Of a stretch of DNA of 64,000 nt, positions 1 to 13,192 are shown piece by piece. The stretch covers positions 123,501-187,500 of the forward strand of contig JAODUO010000545.1 in NCBI GenBank assembly GCA_025642075.2, written 5' to 3'. A program made the translations under genes and the position numbers. The stretch comes from Ridgeia piscesae (lineage: Eukaryota > Annelida > Polychaeta > Sabellida > Siboglinidae). The notes beneath the pieces were generated by a model, which was given only the letters and a program-made list of their open reading frames with translations, did not search any database and was not told the DNA's origin. The stretch's first letter is position 1. Each line of letters starts with the position of its first letter.

Positions 1-49
1 TGCAACATGTTTCAAATAAAAGAACATGCATCCAATTGAAATAAACAAG

Positions 50-54
<5 letters not shown>

Positions 55-115
<61 letters not shown>

Positions 116-138
116 ATATTATATACACATATATATGT
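55..138. repeat. (AT)n microsatellite with TG-rich edge
   Basis: An uninterrupted AT dinucleotide run covers about 55-108, then grades into TATA/CATA/TGTG mixtures up to about 138. It is simple sequence with no coding content. Confidence 0.95.
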
Positions 139-2180
139 GTGTGTATAATAAACATTGCAAAGGTTTACCCTGTAATGTATATAAGACTAAGTTGAGGAAA
201 TTACATGTGTATAAACGTACTGATTTTCAAAAATGTTCGCAGAGCTATACATTTATATTTGCATGTCTTAATTGTTGTTTTTTAGATTTTAAAATAAACA
301 ATTTACCACCGGTTTGAATAAAGCAATTTAGAATTTTTATACTATCGTAACGTCTATCTAAAAACTTGACACACATTGAGATACAGATGGTGTTATAGAA
401 CTGAAATCTTCTCCATTAATCTGGTCCAGATTACTCCAATCTACAGGATATACCTTCATGTCTGACCTGTCAATATGTCTGACGTTCTCTGAACCATCAT
501 AATTATGTTGTTTAACCAAACAACAGTAGCCACACGAGCTGCTCTTTAGTTTCCCCGCACATATTTCCACCCACAAAATCCACAGTTATGGAATTGCAGG
601 ACCAAGTTGAATACACAGCGTGATGTTGCCTGCTGTTTCGTGTAATCTAGCACCACTGGTCTACCACCACCTGATGCCATCTCTATCCTGTCGGAATATT
701 AACAAACAGATTGCTAACACGTGTTTGTTAACTAGGATGCAGCAGCACGTGCTCGGTTTCCATGGCTAGAGTCGATAATTCACTGGGGTTTTCCTCGGTT
801 ACATGGCCCACCTCTCATCGCCCCAGTCATGCGTAAACCCCCAACATGTTTGTGACAGAGACATTGTGCCTGAGCACGTCTCCTATCTAGGTCCTTGTAG
901 CAAATTAAAATGTTTGTGTATGCGAGTTAGGATTCTGCTGTGACTTCAGTAAGGGTGATTCAGGGGTAAAACAGAAATGGTTCCTGTTCCCAGACACATT
1001 TTACTTGGCTGGGAGGGTTATGTCTTGTAATCACCCTTCTATAGTATACAAATATGATTTTTTTACAAATCACTGCATCAACTTCAGGAATCTTTCAACT
1101 AGAATTTTTTATGCCAGATGGTTTTTTTATTCACAAGCCAACTATGGCTGTTTGTACTTTTTCAAATAGTTCATCCTGTTTTGATTTGTTAAATAAATAC
1201 AACATAGTTATGTATACAGTGTATATGTGAAACAAGGTTTGTTTGATGACAAATAATGGAACAGCTTGAAATGGCAAGATTGTTATCGTGATTTTATGGT
1301 TTTCGGCTGTCTGTGTGTTCTAAACGTTGGATACACTTCAGTTTCACATTTTAGTCAGCTCATGTAAGAATGTCAACATACAGATAGAACATAGAATGGA
1401 TAGTTTTGTTCAGTTGCCATTAGTAACGCCATGCCTTGCTCTCTAATTGTTTCTTTATGTGTGAAGTGAACGACTTACTGTTTAGTAACTACCGTGTGTC
1501 ATAGAATGAAGCAAGCATAATTACATATTAAATTAAAATATCACCAATATATTGGTTAGTTTGATACTGCGTGAAGTGGCAAAGTAAACCACTTGATCAA
1601 GTTGTGTTTCTCTATCGTGTTGGCTGTGACCATTGCATAGGAACAACAGTAAAGGCCCCAGAATGCAGAAGACACAGAGAGACTGGACCAAGTGTGTAGC
1701 CTTGGGACAGAGACTGGCCATGTGACTTGTGGTAATGAGAACAGCAAGACAGCTATTCACTGGGCTTGTGTATTCAGCAGTTGTTTGAAGTTGTTGACTG
1801 GTGGTGCTGGGCAAACACACAGAGGACATGTTTGGACAGGGAAGCAGTGGGAGGAACTACAGGCCACAGGGAGTGTTTGGGGAAGGGATAAGGGGCTGTG
1901 GTGATGGCAAGTGAGATGAGGGAGACATGGGCTGCTTCAGGAGCAATCTCCCTGTTGGTGTTTGGGCTGAACCAAGTGCCACTTTGGTGTCAATATTGTG
2001 TCCCCAAGGCTCAGGGGAGGGGGAAGGTGTTAATGGGAAGGGGAAGGGAATGTCCCCAGTACACAGTCACCTTGTCAGGGGGGATTTAATGGTAATGAAT
2101 ATATTAATTGTTAAGTGATTGTAAGTTGCACAAATCACTCACTTGTTGTGGTCTGTTCTTTGCCTACCACTTGACAACAT

Positions 2181-2183
<3 letters not shown>
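139..2183. other. Unannotated AT-rich stretch
   Basis: No exon, RNA gene or mobile element was recognised here. Open frames are short (under 100 codons), lie on both strands and match no family I know. The DNA looks like intron or intergenic sequence 5' of the first recognised exon of the PRDM gene. Confidence 0.6.
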
Positions 2184-2247
<64 letters not shown>

Positions 2248-2293
2248 ATATATATAAATATGTTATATAATTTTACTTGTAGTTATATATGTA

Positions 2294-2335
<42 letters not shown>
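2184..2335. repeat. Double (TA)n microsatellite
   Basis: Two TA runs (about 2184-2241 and 2300-2334) are separated by a short AT-rich spacer. The apparent reading frame of alternating Ile and Tyr codons across it is a by-product of the repeat. Confidence 0.95.
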
Positions 2336-2339
<4 letters not shown>

Positions 2340-4650
2340 TTATAATGGTGATTCCCAGTACAGGTTTCTGTATGACCCATTCATATCCTAAACATTGCAT
2401 AGAACATGAGCAGCATGTGGCTGAAATCACCCAAACTTATATCACATGCCCAACATGGCCAACAACACCCCTTGTGAGCAATTTCATTGGCTGGGGTTAA
2501 AAGGGTGGTTTTGCAAATGGAAGTGCCAGGGGTACTGTAGGCTGGTGACCTCTGGCACGTGATGATGCATTGCTCTGGCGCTCTTTTTGAGTTTGTAAAT
2601 TGTTTACAGATTTTTTGGTTGCTGGTGTAAATTGTACTATAAAATATTGGAACAATATAATTAGGACAGGTTTACACTGATGTTTGTGTGACACCATACC
2701 TGGGTTATATATTAAGAGTAGTTATTATTGAAATAATACACATTGCTTCACATATTTGATACAAACCATTCACATAAGGGCTGGACTGTTTCAGGGTGTT
2801 TTGATCATTAGGGTTGTCAGACTGGGTAAAAGAGATGTCTGCTTAATTAACCCTTATCTCCAAGGGGATGGATCATTAGGGCTTATCAGGGGAGCAGTTC
2901 TTATCACAGGAGATGTTCCCATACAGTTCAATGCACTGGACCTGCACTTCAAAGGCTAGTCTGCTGGACTGCTGATGAAGTGGTCACTGTGAGACTGACC
3001 ACACCATTTGAATACCATTGGTCAGTTTTGAATTAATTCACTATTTACCTGTGGCTTATGAGACCAGTTTTATTGGCTGTGTTTATGTGATTGTATCAAG
3101 CCATGTGTGATCTTGCTGTGAACACACAGACTTTTGGTAAACATTCACTTGTCCAGTGCTGCCATGCTTGCGGCCAAAAAGATTGAGGATACAATGTAAT
3201 GAGATCTGATCTGGTGTAATATGTGTAACACTAATGGAATAAGTGTTATTTCCACAAGATGTGAGTGCATGGGGAATAGGTGTACAACACAATAGAATGC
3301 GTAGACACACTGTGATTACAATCACATTTAAGTTTATGGCCAAAAAAATCAGATGTGGCAATTATATTTTCAAACAGCACATACATCAAATATTATTAGA
3401 AACTTAAGAGTAGATGATGCAACTATTCAGAACTTTGTTGATCTCCAGCAGGTTTCCTAAAGTTATATGAACTTCCAGAGAAGTTCAGATGGTGTTCTAT
3501 TGAACAAGTCCGCCAGAGAATAAAGTGCCTTGAGCAGACCTGAGGGTTGGATACTGCGCGACATAAGAACTTACCTTTACTTTAAACATACACATTGTTT
3601 TTAAGAAGAAGAAAAAGGAAGGAAAACCATGAAAGAGACACATTCACTTTATGTTCAACTGAAGTGTGAATTCACAAAACGGCAACAACCTGATTGTTTT
3701 TAACACCTTCATTCACCATCAGACAACAACACCTGTTGTCTGTGGCAGTGTTTATTTATCTTGTGAGAGGAGACATTTAAATCTCTGGCACAGTTAGAGG
3801 GAAGACCTTTCATGTTCCCCTGCAACATATCAACAGCGCTAATCAGAAGCTTCATAAACACCAGCAGATATCAGGTTAATCAGAAGGGAAGGCATCCTCT
3901 TTATTTCCTTATCTCTGTTTCTCGGTTTAGATAACACACTGGCTGGCTAGCAGGGAACTTAATGACGGGGTCCCAGACATCACTGCTATAATTTGTGGTG
4001 TGAGGAGGGTGGGGGCAAGCAGGAATGACAGGGAAGTCGATGTTGTTTAGATGTTGATGTGGGTGTTCTCTGTCTCGATTCCAAGGGCGGGTGTCAAGGA
4101 AATACTACTTACTAAATTACTTGAAGATTACATGATGAGCTGCAGCTGGCCTTCGTTCAACTTGTCACACATGTGTGCATGTTTCCGTGCTGTTAAAGTG
4201 TTGTTCTGTCTGCAATCCGGACGAAGTGAGGACCTGATATGGAACACTGTTACATGTCAGCTTGCTGTGTTTTTTATCAGCTAAAAATAAGGGTGATCAG
4301 ACATTTTAAGGGGGAAAAATTATTTGTTTCCATGAATCTACCTGATTCCAAACTTGTAATTGTGAGTTCAAGAAGTTAGCGGAATTGTAGTTAATGTTAC
4401 TTAATATACTTTGGGTCTAATTCCATGCAGTTGACCTTTCTCTCAATATGTCACCATTCTCAATAATAATGTTCAGTGGATTTCAGGACAGTGTTAGCTA
4501 AATCCACGTTTTGTTTTTAAGAAAAAAATACCTGTACAGTGCACACATTTGCATGTCTTAAGAATCACAAAACAAAGCAACTGTTAGAAAGGAATGATCA
4601 TTTGTAGGTTTCAGTTGTGAAATTTCTCCCATTGAGAAATGTCACCTGCC
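2336..4650. other. Unannotated stretch
   Basis: Nothing recognisable was found on either strand. It is moderately AT-rich with only short, unrelated open frames. No splice-flanked segment resembling a PR domain or a zinc finger was seen. Confidence 0.55.
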
Positions 4651-4824
4651 TTTGTGTGTATGGTGTATTTGTGTGTATCATGTATTTGTGTGTATCATGT
4701 ATTTGTGGGTATCGTGTATTTGTGTGTGTCATGTATTTGTGTTTATCGTGTATTTGTGGGTATCGTGTATTTGTGTGTGTCGTGTATTTGTGTGTATCAT
4801 GTATTTGTGTGTATCATGTATTCC
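4651..4824. repeat. 17-bp minisatellite (about 10 copies)
   Basis: About ten tandem copies of a 17-bp unit built on TGTATTTGTGTGTATCA, with C/G variants at the ATC/GTC position. Because 17 is not a multiple of 3 and the unit has no stop in any + frame, all three + frames stay open and give the same Cys/Val/Tyr-rich peptide in rotation. This is not evidence of coding. Confidence 0.9.
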
Positions 4825-6920
4825 TATAAAGTGTGTCCTATTCACTTCATCCCATTATCGACAGTGACAGAATGCTGATGGGCATCCACATGTTTCACAG
4901 TGAAAATGCCTTGAAGTTAGAAAGTCCTGGGCCATAGTAAAGCCAACTCCACCTCTAGGGCTAATTGTCATAATGGGCAGGCAGACAGGAGGGTGTTGGA
5001 ATCCCTACAAGGTGTTACAGGTCTAATTGGGCTGGCAGGGATGGTTGTCTCCTGCTGTAATCAGTGTGTTCACAGGTGCAATTAAGGTGATGTAATTGAT
5101 ATAGTTGCCTTCTGTGGACAATTAAGAGTAGTTGGGAGCAGGAATAACACTAATGATATTGTAAATACTGACAATGTTCTGCTTCTCAGAGATCTTTTAC
5201 AGTGCTTGTTTAAGCTTGCCCAGAAGAAAATTTACATTCCTTCTAAGTAATCGCTCATAAATTACATTTGCTGGTCGTAGTCAAATTTGTTATCATGTCA
5301 CATAGTTAATCTATAATTTCACATAGTTATCATTTCACATAGTTATGATTCAAAATAATGCAAAAAGCAACTGTTGCTGACCAGCTTTGAAAATATGTTT
5401 GACATCATATGGATTGAATGAATTGAATAGGAGAATAAGTTTCATACAGACGAGAAATATGTGCTCTTGGCATCCTTCCCTGGCCCCCTTCCATCTGGAG
5501 CTAGTGATTATTGATGGCAATCTGGTTCATCATTCTTGCTATAAAAATACTTCTTGCTTGATCACAGCTTGCCAAGAATGTATTCTTCTGGCTGCTTCCT
5601 TTTCCACGGTCACGTGCTGCTTCTTCATTTTAATGGCATTGTGTATGTATGTGTGCTACGCAACTCACATATGTTTATGCACATTGGTCACCAAATGTTC
5701 ACCAGTTCATTTATGGCCCAGAAATTTCTATGACTCTTTCTCTGAAAAGTCATATTACAATTGTTCTAAGTCATATACGCTGTCCCCAACTGGTTAATCA
5801 ACAGCTTATGAAGCTTGGTACAATAATAGAAAATTGCATGTCATTGTTACGTTAACAACTGTTCAAAGTTGCACAATCCTTCTCAAAAGTCTTGTACAAA
5901 TATTTCATAAATCATTGTTTTCTTCATATGTTTGGCTCAGAACTCTGTATCAGCCACATGTGTATATTATGACTACAGTAGTGTTGAACTTGGGTACAGT
6001 GTTGCAAGTAATGGGTGGTGTTAACATTGGTTTAGGTCTACTGGTGATTTTGTGACGGATTAGACAAGTCTATGTATGTGTGTTGCAGCTATTGTCATGT
6101 CCTGTCACACTAAGGGTCAAGTTGTTTGGTGTCTCTCATGGCGAAGAAGACTGTCTCCTTGACCTTCGAGGGATGTGTATTTTGCTGGTCTAGTTAACTT
6201 TGCATGAGCGTGCTCTACTGGAACAATTACAGTAATGCATAACCTGTTTCTATTTGCCACCCATTCAACCAAGATCACGCCCTATTGACACATCTAGTTA
6301 TATTTTGCTAACACTTGACCATGTGTCATTGCTCACTCCTATTTGCAATTGCCATGGAAACCAACAAAGTTGCAGAACGGTTGATGGGGTGGAGATACGA
6401 ATGGTGATGGGAATTCCACAAGACTCGGTCTGAGATAGAGAGGCTTCCCCATTAGTTTGCAATCATGCTGACTGGCAGCTCTTTGTCTGCACTTGAGGGC
6501 AATCTCTTATTGATGGCAGCTTTGATACTTTGCTCTTGCAATGTCTCTGGTCATTTGTGTGATGTGCTGGAGTGATCTAATGACTTGGGTTACACTACAC
6601 ACACAACACTGGCCTGGCTTCACAGAGGTGGTAGAAGCCACATTCCTGTCTGGGTGATAATGTCTAGTTAATAGCTGTTATATCAAATGTTGTATTCCTG
6701 TGGATGCATCCATAAATCCATCCCTCAGTCTCCATGAATCTGTCTGCAAAACTCTATGCAAATCTTGCCGGGTATTTCCAATGAATTTTTCATTGAAGCG
6801 CTCTTTAAATCTCCTCCGATTTCTTTATGATTCCCTTTGAATATCTCCACAAATCTCTGAATATCTCCATTAATTTACTATTTGCCTTTCAGTATCTCCT
6901 TGAATCTATCTCTCTGTCTC
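4825..6920. other. Unannotated stretch with short direct repeats
   Basis: No gene was recognised. A short motif TCACATAGTTA occurs three times close together between about 5297 and 5347. The rest is unique-looking non-coding DNA. Confidence 0.55.
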
Positions 6921-7055
6921 CATCCTCCGTCCTCTGTCCTCCGTCCTCCGTCCGTCCGTCCGTCCGTCCGTCCGTCCGTCCGTCCGTCCGTCCGTCCGTC
7001 CGTCCGTCCGTCCGTCCGTCCGTCCGTCCGTCCGTCCGTCCGTCCGTCCGTCCGT
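6921..7055. repeat. (CCGT)n tetranucleotide microsatellite
   Basis: A near-perfect TCCG tetranucleotide run spans about 6946-7055, preceded by degenerate TCCTCCGTCC sequence. Translation gives Pro-Ser-Val-Arg repeats in more than one frame, as expected for a 4-bp unit. It is CpG-rich in an AT-rich setting. Confidence 0.95.
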
Positions 7056-7839
7056 CTGAGACAAAACCTTCTATTTTACCAGAGATTCTTCCTGATCATT
7101 TGTCAAAACGGCCAACATGATTCATGGGCAGATATATATCCCTTTCTTCTAGACTTTTTTCTTCTCTCCTTCCTTCCGTTCATCCGTTCTTCCTTGTACC
7201 CATCCATCCGTTCCTCCACCAGTTTATCTGTACAATTACCAGTGAGCTTATTAGAGATGAGAGCTGTTCTGTGAGCACCAATTAGCAGTGAGGCTGTTAG
7301 GCTAATAAATATTGCCTCTCTAATTAGAGTGATGTCAGTGGGGCTGGGACAAGATGAAGTCTGTTCTGTCTACTGATTGCCTGCCTGATAGCATAGGCTG
7401 CCAACTGACATAATGAATACTCTCCTATCACCTGTGAATGTCCTGTGTGTTATGCTGTGCTGTGCTTAACTCAGCCAAGATCCTGGTGGAAGGACACATA
7501 TAATACTGTGCTGTCTTGTATAGCACTGATAATACCTAATCGTTTCACTTCCTTTGTGTGTCATAGCAAGTGTTTTCGCTACAGCTAATGTAATGGTTTA
7601 CAGGATCTAACTGATGAGTCTTTTTTCTTTACAGTTTCCCTTGGTTTTGGTTAGGTTTTGGTTTTGGTTTTGTGTTCTCTGGCATTGACATTGTCCTACA
7701 GTGTCTTTAAAAACATAGTAAACAGAGGGTGGATAAAATTGGCAAATGTTTTAAAGACAGTCCATTGCACTAGCCAATAAGAATCATTTCACCACTATAG
7801 TTGTTATGCCATCAGTTGTGTTCAGTTCATTGTTTAACC
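7056..7839. other. Unannotated stretch
   Basis: Pyrimidine-rich sequence with degenerate TTCC/ATCC steps lies just after the tetranucleotide run (about 7140-7215). The rest is ordinary AT-rich DNA with no recognised gene. Confidence 0.5.
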
Positions 7840-9330
7840 ACACTGATGCCACAAATTTGTCTTCTTCTGTTGCCACTGATGCCACAAATTTGTCTTCTTC
7901 TGTTGCCACTGATGCCACAAATTTGTCTTCTTCTGTTGCCACTGATGCCACAAATTTGTCTTCTTCTGTTGCCACTGATGCCACAAATTTGTCTTCTTCT
8001 GTTGCCACTGATGCCACAAATTTGTCTTCTTCTGTTGCCACTGATGCCACAAAATCATCTTCTGTTGCCACTGATGCCACAAATTTGTCTTCTTCTGTTG
8101 CCACTGATGCCACAAATTTGTCTTCTTCTGTTGCCACTGATGCCACAAATGTGTCTTCTTCTGTTGCCACTGATGCCACAAATGTGTCTTCTTCTGTTGC
8201 CACTGATGTCACAAGTTCGCCTCCTTCTGTTGCCACTGATGCCACAAATTTGTCTTCTTCTGTTGCCACTGATGCCACAAGTTCGTCTTCTTCTGTTGCC
8301 ACTGATGCCACAAAATCATCCTCGTCTGTGGTCACTGCTACCACAAAATCATCTTCGTCTGTTGCCACTGATGCCACAAAATCATCATTGTCTGTGGCCA
8401 CTGGTGCCACAAAATCATCCTGGTCTGTGGCCATTAACGGCACAAAATTATCTTTGTCTGTGGCCACTGATGCCACAAAATCATCTTCGTCTGTGGCCAC
8501 TGATGCCACAAAATCATCTTCGTCTGTGGCCACTGATGCCACAAAATCATCTTCGTCTGTGGCCACTGATGCCACAAAATCATCTTCGTCTGTGGCCACT
8601 GATGCCACAAAATCATCTTCGTCTGTGGCCACTGATGCCACATAATCATCTTCGTTTGTGGCCACTGATGCCACAAAATCATCTTCGTCTGTGGCCACTG
8701 ATGCCACAAAATCATCTTCGTCTGTGGCCACTGATGCCACATAATCATCTTCGTCTGTGGCTACTGATGTCACAAAATTATCTTCGTCTGTTGCCACTGA
8801 TGCCACAAAATCATCTTCGTCTGTGGCCACTGATGCCACAAAATCATCTTCGTCTGTGGTCGCTTATGTCACAAAATCATCTTCGTCTGTAGCCGCTGAT
8901 GCCACAAAATCATCTTCGTCTGTGGCCACTGATGCCACAAAATCATCTTCGTCTATGGCCACTGATGCCACAAAATCATCTTCGTCTATGGCCACTGATG
9001 CCACAAAGTCATGTTCGTCTGTGGCCACTGATGCCACAAAATCATCTTCGTCTGTGGCCACTGATGCCACAAAATCATCTTCGTCTATGGCCACTGATGC
9101 CACAAAATCATCTTCGTCTATGGCCACTGATGCCACAAAATCATCTTCGTCTATGGCCACTGATGCCACAAAATCATCTTCGTCTATGGCCACTGATGCC
9201 ACAAAGTCATGTTCGTCTGTGGCCACTGATGCCACAAAATCATCTTCGTCTGTGGCCACTGATGCCACAAAATCATCTTCGTCTATGGCCACTGATGCCA
9301 CAAAGTCATGTTCATCTGTGGCAATGTCTG
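7840..9330. repeat. 33-bp minisatellite, about 45 units, frame-preserving
   Basis: A tandem array of 33-bp units. One + frame reads DATNLSSSVAT in the 5' third and DATKSSSSVAT in the 3' two thirds, with a later Val-to-Met subtype. The opposite strand reads an acidic VATDEDDFVAS repeat. One unit near 8047 is 30 bp, so even the length variant keeps the frame. The + frame is open from 7806 to 9347 apart from two TAA codons near 8643 and 8742, which are 99 bp (three units) apart. The - frame is open over 7784-9340 apart from one stop near 8840-8863. No splice-supported exon or family match was seen, so I treat it as a minisatellite. A low-complexity Ser/Thr-rich or acidic coding exon is the alternative. 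Confidence 0.9.
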
Positions 9331-9864
9331 TGGCCGTCAACCGCTAGCTCGTGTGTTAATGAAACTGTGGCAAGTTTATTAAATGAGGGAATGGGAACAC
9401 TTGCAGGGGAAGTGACAATATTGACAGTACACTTGCAGGGATGTGCCTGGGACGAACGTGGAGATGACAGCAAGGCGAATGTTATGAGGAAACCGGGCAT
9501 CTGCCTTGGTGTGACAACTGCGCTAATTTGGTTAAAACGTCAGCGGTTACCCAGAGCGTCACCGCTGACATTCATATTAAACATCTGTGGGAATGACAAG
9601 TTGCTGGGATGAGTTAATATAGATGCCAAGGGATGATTTGTCTGCCTCCACTCATCAGGGCCTGTGTGTGCTTATGGATGACTGTACGTGACTCAATGGC
9701 AGCGTTACAGTTTATGGCAGGTTTTTCAAGCAGGTTTCTTAGTAGTCTTAATAGCGACTGTGGCAAAACGTTTATGGACACCCGTCGTAATTATTTATGT
9801 AATAATATCTTTCTCATATTTCTACTGAGAAGTGTGTCAATTGGTTTAGTGGCACTGTGTTTGT
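9331..9864. other. Unannotated spacer between two minisatellites
   Basis: Non-repetitive sequence between the 33-bp and 22-bp arrays. The repeat frame on the + strand ends at a TAG at 9345-9347, shortly after the array. Nothing else was recognised. Confidence 0.5.
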
Positions 9865-10670
9865 TATTAGACAGAGGAGACTGTTCTATTAGATAGAAGA
9901 GACTGTTCTATTAGACAGAGGAGACTGTTCTATTAGACAGAGGAGACTATTCTATTAGACAGAGGAGACTGTTCTATTAGATAGAAGAGACTATTCTATT
10001 AGACAGAGGAGACTGTTCTATTAGACAGAGGAGACTGTTCTATTACACAGAGGAGACTTCTATTAGACAGAGGAGACTGTTCTATTAGACAGAGGAGACT
10101 GTTCTATTACACAGAGGAGACTTCTATTAGACAGAGGAGACTGTTCTATTAGACAGAGGAGACTGTTCTATTACACAGAGGAGACTTCTATTAGACAGAG
10201 GAGACTGTTCTATTAGACAGAGGAGACTGTTCTATTAGACAGGAGACTGTTCTATTAGATAGAGGACACTGTTCTATTAGACAGAGGAGACTGTTCTATT
10301 AGACAGAGGACACTGTTCTATTAGACAGAGGAGACTGTTCTATTAGACAGAGGAGACTTTCTATTAGACAGAGGAGACTGTTCTATTAGACAGAGGAGAC
10401 TGTTCTATTAGACAGAGGAGACTTCTATTAGACAGAGGAGACTGTTCTATTAGATAGAGAGACTGTTCTATTAGACAGAGGAGACTATTCTATTAGACAG
10501 AGGAGACTGTTCTATTAGACAGAGGAGACTGTTCTATTAGACAGAGGAGACTGTTCTATTAGACAGAGGAGACTGTTCTATTAGACAGAGGAGACTGTTC
10601 TATTAGACAGAGGAGACTGTTCTATTAGATAGAGGAGACTGTTCTATTAGAGAGAGGAGACTGCTCTATT
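9865..10670. repeat. 22-bp minisatellite, about 36 units
   Basis: Tandem copies of a 22-bp unit containing GAGACTGTTCTATTAG and ACAGAG. Several units are shortened by one or two bases (for example GAGACTTCTATT). A 64-bp higher-order block of 22+20+22 bp, marked by a TATTACAC variant, occurs three times in succession at about 10041, 10105 and 10169. The unit length and the frame-breaking indels show the array is non-coding. Confidence 0.95.
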
Positions 10671-11352
10671 CGTTGATGATGCTTATATTGAATGTGTGAC
10701 CAGGGCAACTCGTTGTCCTTTATTCACATTTTTGTCAGTGTACAGATTGTTTTTAGCGGTGCTGAATAAATTAAATGGCGACATGATATATACAGTAACT
10801 AATGTATGTTACATCAGAGAGGAATGCAGATAAAACACTGATGCATAATGAGCAGGAATAAATGTGATTTGCTATTATGAGAATAATGAGTCTGGCATTA
10901 AGAAGTCATGTCTTGGTATTTGATTGAGGCAGTGGACAGTTGGAGTAGGCACATTTAACAAGCCTTGATGACAGACATGTGTGGACTGTCCCATGTGTCA
11001 CAGAGAGAGGTTAATCCCAGTCCTGTACAGAGCTGTGACACTTGTCTAGATGCCAAACAGCCAGAGGCGGTTGACATATCTGTCATAGAGCCTCATAATT
11101 CACCCAGTGGTTGTGTTACAATTGACAGTGTCATTCTGTTGAGAAATATCCCATAAATTGTGGTCATCGCTTGGCTAGGAATGTCTGGCTGTGTGGTCAG
11201 TCGGAATGTCTGGCTGTGTGTTCAGTTTGACCGCCCTGGGCTGTCTCAACAGGTGATAGATAGGATTATGTCAATAAATACTTCAAGTAACAGATACATT
11301 ATTAGTAATTATATACTGTCCTAGGTCTACATTTGTTAATGTGTGTCTATTG

Positions 11353-11355
<3 letters not shown>
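10671..11355. other. Unannotated stretch with a 24-bp direct duplication
   Basis: No gene was recognised. A roughly 24-bp segment containing GGAATGTCTGGCTGTGTG occurs twice in tandem at about 11177-11226. Confidence 0.5.
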
Positions 11356-11399
<44 letters not shown>

Positions 11400-11401
11400 T
11401 A

Positions 11402-11441
<40 letters not shown>

Positions 11442-11622
11442 TATATATAACCATATAACATAAATATAGAGATATAAAAATGCTCTCAAATTTACAAATA
11501 ATATTTAAATAATTCTTATCCGTCTGTTGTACAAATGGTTTATATAATATATATAATTATATATAATTATATATAATTATATATAATTAATAATTAAATA
11601 TAATTATATATATAACCACTAT
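11356..11622. repeat. TA-rich tracts
   Basis: TA dinucleotide runs at about 11356-11455 and degenerate ATATAATTATAT repeats at about 11538-11622 flank a short unique AT-rich segment. Confidence 0.9.

Positions 11623-13192
<1,570 letters not shown>

Noticed and set aside
7801..8892. Long + strand frame of Leu/Pro/Met/Gln repeats in the 33-bp array
   Set aside because: It is another reading frame of the same tandem repeat. It has no splice support or family match, and the Asp-Ala-Thr frame overlaps it.
9865..10670. CRISPR-like array of 22-bp direct repeats
   Set aside because: The repeats are directly adjacent with no unique spacers, and the host DNA is animal. It is a minisatellite.
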